Part shown: positions 60,446 through 64,000 of the stretch, piece after piece
Layout: each line of letters starts with the position of its first letter
Numbering within the stretch: the stretch's first letter is position 1
Source: an uncultured Eubacteriales bacterium
GTDB lineage: Bacteria > Bacillota > Clostridia > Peptostreptococcales > Anaerovoracaceae
DNA: 64,000 nucleotides
Direction of reading: 5' to 3'
Assembly (NCBI GenBank): GCA_910583765.1
Contig: CAJTYS010000009.1
Span: 1-64,000 of the forward strand
Position numbers and translations under genes: made by a program
Notes under the pieces: generated by a model
What the model was told of the DNA's origin: nothing
Databases searched by the model: none
The model's input: the letters and a program-made list of their open reading frames with translations, nothing else

Positions 60446-61177
60446 CTACACTCCCTTCGCGATTTTTATGAGGGTCTCTTTGTCCAGTTCGTCCATGCCT
60501 CCGCTGATGTCCACATCAACACCATCTAAAGTCATACTAGCGCCCCTAACCTCTGTAATGGGGTCTTCTTGGAAATATACCGTCCGGTCTTCCAGTTCCA
60601 AAGTTCCAGCATTGTTCGAGATATATAAAGATCCTTCCTCCACTATAGAGTGGTAAATAATCACCAACTCCGCATCTCCCTTTTTGTACTGGTATTCGCC
60701 GGTATAAGTTCCATCCCCGTACTGGGAAAGCCGCAATTTCTCGAATTCATAGCCTGGTGGAACATAGGACGGGATCCGCAGCTGGGGCACCAGGCTTTTG
60801 GCCTTGGAAACGACTTTCATGTCATTGATTTCCCACACGGTTTCATTTTCATCCACCGCTTCCCCTTCTGGTACGATGACCACATCGTTTCGCAGCTCAA
60901 AAATCTTTTGCCCAATGGAACGCTTCACCGCGGAGGCGTAATCCTCGGACACAAAAATGGTCGTGATGATGGAAGTGGCGGCCACGAGCAGCACAATGGC
61001 CGCGGCTCTGGCGGCATAAGAACGCCATTTCATTTTTTTCACAGGCTCCCGGCCCGTTTCTCCCATGAAACTGGTGTCCAGCGGGCGCGTTGGCCGCCGA
61101 TCGTCTTCTTCGTAAAACTCTATGAATTTCTCTCGCAATCGCAGTTCTTCCGGTGTCCATTCGGTGGTGTCCATCAT
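60446..61177 (-). CDS. anti-sigma-like membrane protein with DUF4367 domain, copy 2
   Basis: A 243-residue paralogue of the protein at 59198-59929. The cytoplasmic part, membrane helix and first extracytoplasmic stretch are almost the same; the last ~90 residues differ widely, though the ELEDRTVYF and DELDKETLIKIAKGV stretches persist. The true start is the ATG pair at 61177 after AAGGGAGAG; the open frame runs on into the sigma gene. It lies 54 bases after the sigma-factor gene and is its most likely direct antagonist. Confidence 0.75.
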   Translation of the reverse strand: MMDTTEWTPEELRLREKFIEFYEEDDRRPTRPLDTSFMGETGREPVKKMKWRSYAARAAAIVLLVAATSIITTIFVSEDYASAVKRSIGQKIFELRNDVVIVPEGEAVDENETVWEINDMKVVSKAKSLVPQLRIPSYVPPGYEFEKLRLSQYGDGTYTGEYQYKKGDAELVIIYHSIVEEGSLYISNNAGTLELEDRTVYFQEDPITEVRGASMTLDGVDVDISGGMDELDKETLIKIAKGV

Positions 61178-61230
61178 GCTCTCCCTTCTGCCGCCTGACG
61201 CGGCGGCGCTGTTTTTTATCATCTTATGGA

Positions 61231-61776
61231 TCAAAAATCGCTTTCTTGTAACAAGTGTCTCAGTTTTCGCAGTCCTCGTGAAACAATGGAACGAACCGTG
61301 CTGGGGTTGACTCGCAGCAGCTCGGCGATCTCCCTGTGGCTCATTTCTCCAAAATACCGCAGGCGGATGGGCTGGGCGTATTTGGGATCCAGCAGCTGCA
61401 TGGCCGCCCGCACGGCTCTTCCCGATTCCTGTTTCATGAAGATTTCCAGCGCGTCCTGCTCCGCTTCTTTGCACTGGCGTTCCGTCAAGTCAAAGTCAGA
61501 AACGTCATAGCAGAATCGCTGTTCCGCTGACCTCCAATGAGAAACGTATCGATTGCGCGCGACTTTGATGAGCCATTCCTTCTGGTAGTCCGCGTTCAAT
61601 AGTTCTTCTCGTTTTTCCCAGGCTTTCAGCATGGTGTCCTGAGCGAAATCTTCGGCTAACATGTCGTCAGCGCCCAAAGACAAAAGGTAGCGGTAAACAT
61701 CTTGATGGAACGGGCAGATTTGATCAGAAAACAATTGGCGCTCTTGCTGGTCCTTGTGCTTGTGAAATTTCAGCAT
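61231..61776 (-). CDS. ECF-type RNA polymerase sigma factor
   Basis: A 181-residue sigma-70 family protein. Region 2 (about 24-85) has DMLAEDFAQDTMLKAWEKR and WLIKVARNRYVSHWR. Region 4 (about 125-175) has LRYFGEMSHREIAELLRVNPSTVRSIVSRGLRKLR as helix-turn-helix. The start has GAGGTGACAAAAC upstream. Two DUF4367 anti-sigma-like genes and a secreted GH5 gene follow. The divergent genes carry two identical ECF-type promoters, which it probably recognises. Its own promoter looks sigmaA-dependent. Confidence 0.92.
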   Translation of the reverse strand: MLKFHKHKDQQERQLFSDQICPFHQDVYRYLLSLGADDMLAEDFAQDTMLKAWEKREELLNADYQKEWLIKVARNRYVSHWRSAEQRFCYDVSDFDLTERQCKEAEQDALEIFMKQESGRAVRAAMQLLDPKYAQPIRLRYFGEMSHREIAELLRVNPSTVRSIVSRGLRKLRHLLQESDF

Positions 61777-61795
61777 GTTTTGTCACCTCGCCCCT

Positions 61796-61824
61796 ATTAT
61801 ATGGGTTTTCTGAAGCTTTTTCAA
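61796..61824 (-). promoter_or_regulatory. sigmaA promoter of the ECF sigma operon
   Basis: TTGAAA (61819-61824), 17 bases, TATAAT (61796-61801) on the minus strand, 20 bases before the sigma-factor ATG. It is back-to-back with the divergent ECF-type promoter at 61846. Confidence 0.8.
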
Positions 61825-61845
61825 ATTTTTTGATGAATTTTTCGA

Positions 61846-61886
61846 AAAATATGCAACAAAAAGGCAGGCTCGTGCGTTTATATAGT
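61846..61886 (+). promoter_or_regulatory. ECF-type promoter, copy 1
   Basis: TGCAAC (61852-61857), 17 bases, CGTTTAT (61875-61881): an AAC-type -35 and CGT-type -10, as used by extracytoplasmic-function sigma factors. The 41 bases 61846-61886 recur without change at 62497-62537. It drives the secreted-protein gene at 61912. Confidence 0.8.
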
Positions 61887-61911
61887 AAATCATAAATTTG
61901 AGGAGGACGCA

Positions 61912-62391
61912 ATGAAAAAATCAATAAAATTCAGAAAAAAAGTTTGTATCACCCTGGCAGCGTGCCTGTTCGCCTGTTTTCCGGCAACGGCCATGGCCGC
62001 TGAACCGCAGGTGTCGCCTGATGTGGACATGGTTGAAAGCGAGGAGCATTTGGAGGCTCCTGGGGTTTCTGTAAAAGCAATTGCACGGACACGAATCATT
62101 TTTTCCCGCCAATCTAATTCCGTGGGTGCAGGTTATGTGTATTTTTCTTCCAGAAAGACTCCAAGTTCTTTGAACGCCACGATCACTTTGCAGCAGGCGG
62201 CCAAAGGGTCCAACACTTATCAGAAGACACCGCAAGCGGCGGTGACAAAAACCGTCCGTAATAGCCGCACTCTAAATAAAGAATTTCGGTTCACGATTTC
62301 GACCACGAAAAAGTATCGGGTGAAAGTCGTGGTAAAGGAAAATGTTGGAGGCACGGTTTCCACAAGGACTTATTACAAAAATCTTGACTAA
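61912..62391 (+). CDS. small secreted protein, unknown
   Basis: A 159-residue protein with a signal peptide (basic start, hydrophobic core, cleavage near ATAMAAEP, about residue 30). The mature part is basic, Ser/Thr-rich and probably beta-stranded (ATITLQQAAKG, then VKVVVKENVGG). No family recognised. Start has GAGGAGGACG upstream. It sits behind ECF-type promoter copy 1, divergent from the sigma factor, so it is probably an envelope protein of that regulon. Confidence 0.75.
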   Translation: MKKSIKFRKKVCITLAACLFACFPATAMAAEPQVSPDVDMVESEEHLEAPGVSVKAIARTRIIFSRQSNSVGAGYVYFSSRKTPSSLNATITLQQAAKGSNTYQKTPQAAVTKTVRNSRTLNKEFRFTISTTKKYRVKVVVKENVGGTVSTRTYYKNLD

Positions 62392-62496
62392 TGGTGAGTT
62401 GTAGGTGGAACCAATGAACCTGTGTTTTGCGGAGAGCCGGTGGTCATGTGAGATGCGATTTTGTGCAGAAAGAAAAGTTTTTTGAATTTTTTTCGG

Positions 62497-62537
62497 AAAA
62501 TATGCAACAAAAAGGCAGGCTCGTGCGTTTATATAGT
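62497..62537 (+). promoter_or_regulatory. ECF-type promoter, copy 2
   Basis: Identical to 61846-61886 over 41 bases, with similar T-rich sequence upstream. It lies 100 bases before the secreted-protein gene at 62637. A tiny ATG frame follows an AAAGGAGGG site right after it and ends after five codons; it is either a leader or a relic of the duplicated upstream region. Confidence 0.8.
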
Positions 62538-62636
62538 GAAAGGAGGGATGAAAATGGGGCCATAGAAAAGCATGCTCGTTAATGCAAAATATTAATGAAT
62601 AAAAAAGACACACTATGAATTTATGGAGGTACCATT

Positions 62637-63458
62637 ATGAAAAAAAGATTGAACATTATGATTTCCGCAATACTGATTCTTGCTTTAGCCACAAGTTATA
62701 GTTTTGCCACAAGTGACTCTACAACGGAATCTTTCGAAATTGACTCTATCCGTGATCTGAATAAAGCCATCTTAGAAGCAGATCAAGATAATCGAATAAC
62801 AAAAATGGAAAAAAATGAAATTCTGAATAACACGAAACCATCTGTGCTGGAATCTTATATTGAAAATGTTGACGAAGCCGCAGCTGACTTATTAGAATCC
62901 GCGGAACCAGTGCGAGAAAAGTATTATGCGGCAGATGACAAAACAGTAACCGTTTACAAAGTTGAAGTTGATCCGCTGTCAACGGTCGAGCTTGTGCTTA
63001 CAGATGCCGAAGACCTTTCATTCAAAGACACGGCACTAAGCAAAGCAAAATCCCTATTCGTAGATGAGTGTTATGCGGCAACAAATGGAGAAACACTGTG
63101 GAAAGCGTATGGGAATAGATATTTTACGGCAGAATATTCCCGTTCTATTGGATCTAGCAAAGTTGTTATGCGTACAGAAAACCATTATAACTTAAGCTCA
63201 ACTGGAATTACAGAGCGGTATGGAAACACACGGGTTCAATCTATCACAGGAAACGCTACTGTAAGCAGCATTAAAAATTCCATTCAGCAAAAGACTGCCA
63301 CTACGGCTGGAAACTCAAATGTAAGAATGCTAACACGGTATAATGTCAATACCAAATCTAGCTCTTACACATTCCAAGAAAGGACACAAATCGACTATTT
63401 GGCAAAAGACACAAAGAACAAAAAAATCAAAGTAAAACACAGCTGGAAAAAAATATAA
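62637..63458 (+). CDS. secreted protein with EF-hand-like loop, paralogue 1
   Basis: A 273-residue exported protein of unknown family. The signal peptide ends near SYSFATSD (about residue 25). Residues 47-58 (EADQDNRITKME) resemble an EF-hand loop with acidic residues at positions 3, 5 and 12 but Glu at position 1. A central VDPLSTVELVLTDAE and an ECYAATNGETLWKAYG stretch are shared with the next gene. The C-terminal half is beta-rich and basic at the end. Start has ATGGAGGTACC upstream. Probably in the ECF regulon. Confidence 0.75.
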   Translation: MKKRLNIMISAILILALATSYSFATSDSTTESFEIDSIRDLNKAILEADQDNRITKMEKNEILNNTKPSVLESYIENVDEAAADLLESAEPVREKYYAADDKTVTVYKVEVDPLSTVELVLTDAEDLSFKDTALSKAKSLFVDECYAATNGETLWKAYGNRYFTAEYSRSIGSSKVVMRTENHYNLSSTGITERYGNTRVQSITGNATVSSIKNSIQQKTATTAGNSNVRMLTRYNVNTKSSSYTFQERTQIDYLAKDTKNKKIKVKHSWKKI

Positions 63459-63516
63459 ATAATCAAAGCTATATTTTCTAGAATCAATCACAGTAATCAA
63501 TTTAAAGGAGGATATT

Positions 63517-64000
63517 ATGAAAATCAAAAAACTCGTACCTTTTATTATTTCCTTATCTATGCTTTTTACTTTATCAGTAAGCTACAGCTTTGCCGATTCA
63601 GTTGAGACATCTTTAATCACTGATTCAGAGAAATATGAAATCGACTCAAAGCCGCTCCTTGATAAAGCCATCTCACAGGCAAACAAAGATGGAAATATCA
63701 CCCGATCAGAAGGTCAAGATATTATTGATGACATGGAACCCAGCTTACTTGCTGACTACATCAAGGATGTCGACAATGCCGCAGCAGATTATTTCTACAA
63801 TACGGAGCCTGTGGAAGAAAAATATGATGCGGAAAATGATAAAACTACTATTATTTATCGCACAGATATCGACCCTTTAACTTCTGTAGAACTCACCTTG
63901 ACAGATTGTGAAGAGCCTTCCATTATTACTACTGTCGGGAGAAATGTTCGTAACTTGTTTGTAGAGGAGTGCTATGCTGCCACAAATGGAGAAACTTTAT
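63517..64000 (+). CDS. secreted protein with EF-hand-like loop, paralogue 2 (cut by the window end)
   Basis: The first 161 residues of a protein paralogous to the one before it. It has a signal peptide ending near SYSFADS, and the loop QANKDGNITRSE (54-65), which fits an EF-hand or dockerin-like calcium loop except for Gln at position 1. It also has DIDPLTSVELTLTDCE and ECYAATNGETL. Start has AAAGGAGGATATT upstream, 58 bases after the previous gene. The gene runs off the right end. Confidence 0.75.
   Translation, partial: MKIKKLVPFIISLSMLFTLSVSYSFADSVETSLITDSEKYEIDSKPLLDKAISQANKDGNITRSEGQDIIDDMEPSLLADYIKDVDNAAADYFYNTEPVEEKYDAENDKTTIIYRTDIDPLTSVELTLTDCEEPSIITTVGRNVRNLFVEECYAATNGETL

Noticed and set aside
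1..64000. tRNA, rRNA, transposase and prophage genes
   Set aside because: None recognised by reading; the only recombinase is the serine invertase at 31273-31881.

Overview
The window looks like a chromosomal segment of an anaerobic, low-to-mid GC Bacillota, most likely a clostridial (Eubacteriales-type) organism. The signs are AGGAGG-type ribosome sites, an oxygen-sensitive glycyl radical enzyme, parts of a biotin-dependent Na+-pump type decarboxylase, a single-chain PurL, a type III pantothenate kinase, and surface proteins with Ig-like and BspA-type repeats. The species cannot be fixed from sequence alone. No rRNA, tRNA or CRISPR array was seen.

Left part (1-16.9 kb): a catabolic island. 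On the minus strand one nine-gene run reads BCCT transporter, glycyl-radical activase, glycyl radical enzyme, E1-alpha, E1-beta, E2, E3 (an acetoin/2-oxoacid dehydrogenase complex), hydantoinase, and N-carbamoyl amidohydrolase. Next to it lie a PAS-AAA-Fis sigma54 activator and a divergent AbgB-like M20 amidohydrolase. Both the operon and the AbgB-like gene carry near-consensus -24/-12 sigma54 promoters, so they probably form one regulon. The substrate is unknown, and this is the best candidate for an undescribed pathway.

Middle part (17-32 kb): a DMT transporter; coaX-dusB; alpha, delta and gamma (biotin carrier) subunits of a decarboxylase without a beta subunit; an AAA/DUF4143 ATPase; and two large secreted proteins. 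The second secreted protein (four 74-residue repeats plus leucine-rich repeats) lies beside a small serine recombinase. Between them is a roughly 170-bp segment bounded by inverted recombination-like sites that share a GT centre. Inside it is a TTGACT-N17-TATACT promoter that now points away from the surface gene. This looks like a phase-variable promoter caught in the OFF orientation.

Housekeeping block (32-53.4 kb, mostly minus strand): glyA, a PucR regulator, ftsH with a long acidic tail, tilS, uppP, an AAA/PD-(D/E)XK ATPase with the scar of a lost paralogue upstream, then purL-purE-purC-purM-purN-purF-purH-purD and a cytidylate-kinase-like gene. PurF lacks the N-terminal catalytic cysteine.

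Right part (53.7-64 kb): an unknown membrane protein, an unknown 132-residue protein, a nitrilase-family amidase, a second AAA/PD-(D/E)XK ATPase, and an ECF sigma module. The module has a sigma factor, two tandemly duplicated DUF4367-type anti-sigma-like proteins and a secreted GH5 glycosidase. Divergent from it are small secreted proteins, and two 41-bp identical copies of a TGCAAC-N17-CGTTTAT promoter precede them, presumably the targets of that sigma factor. The last gene runs off the right end.
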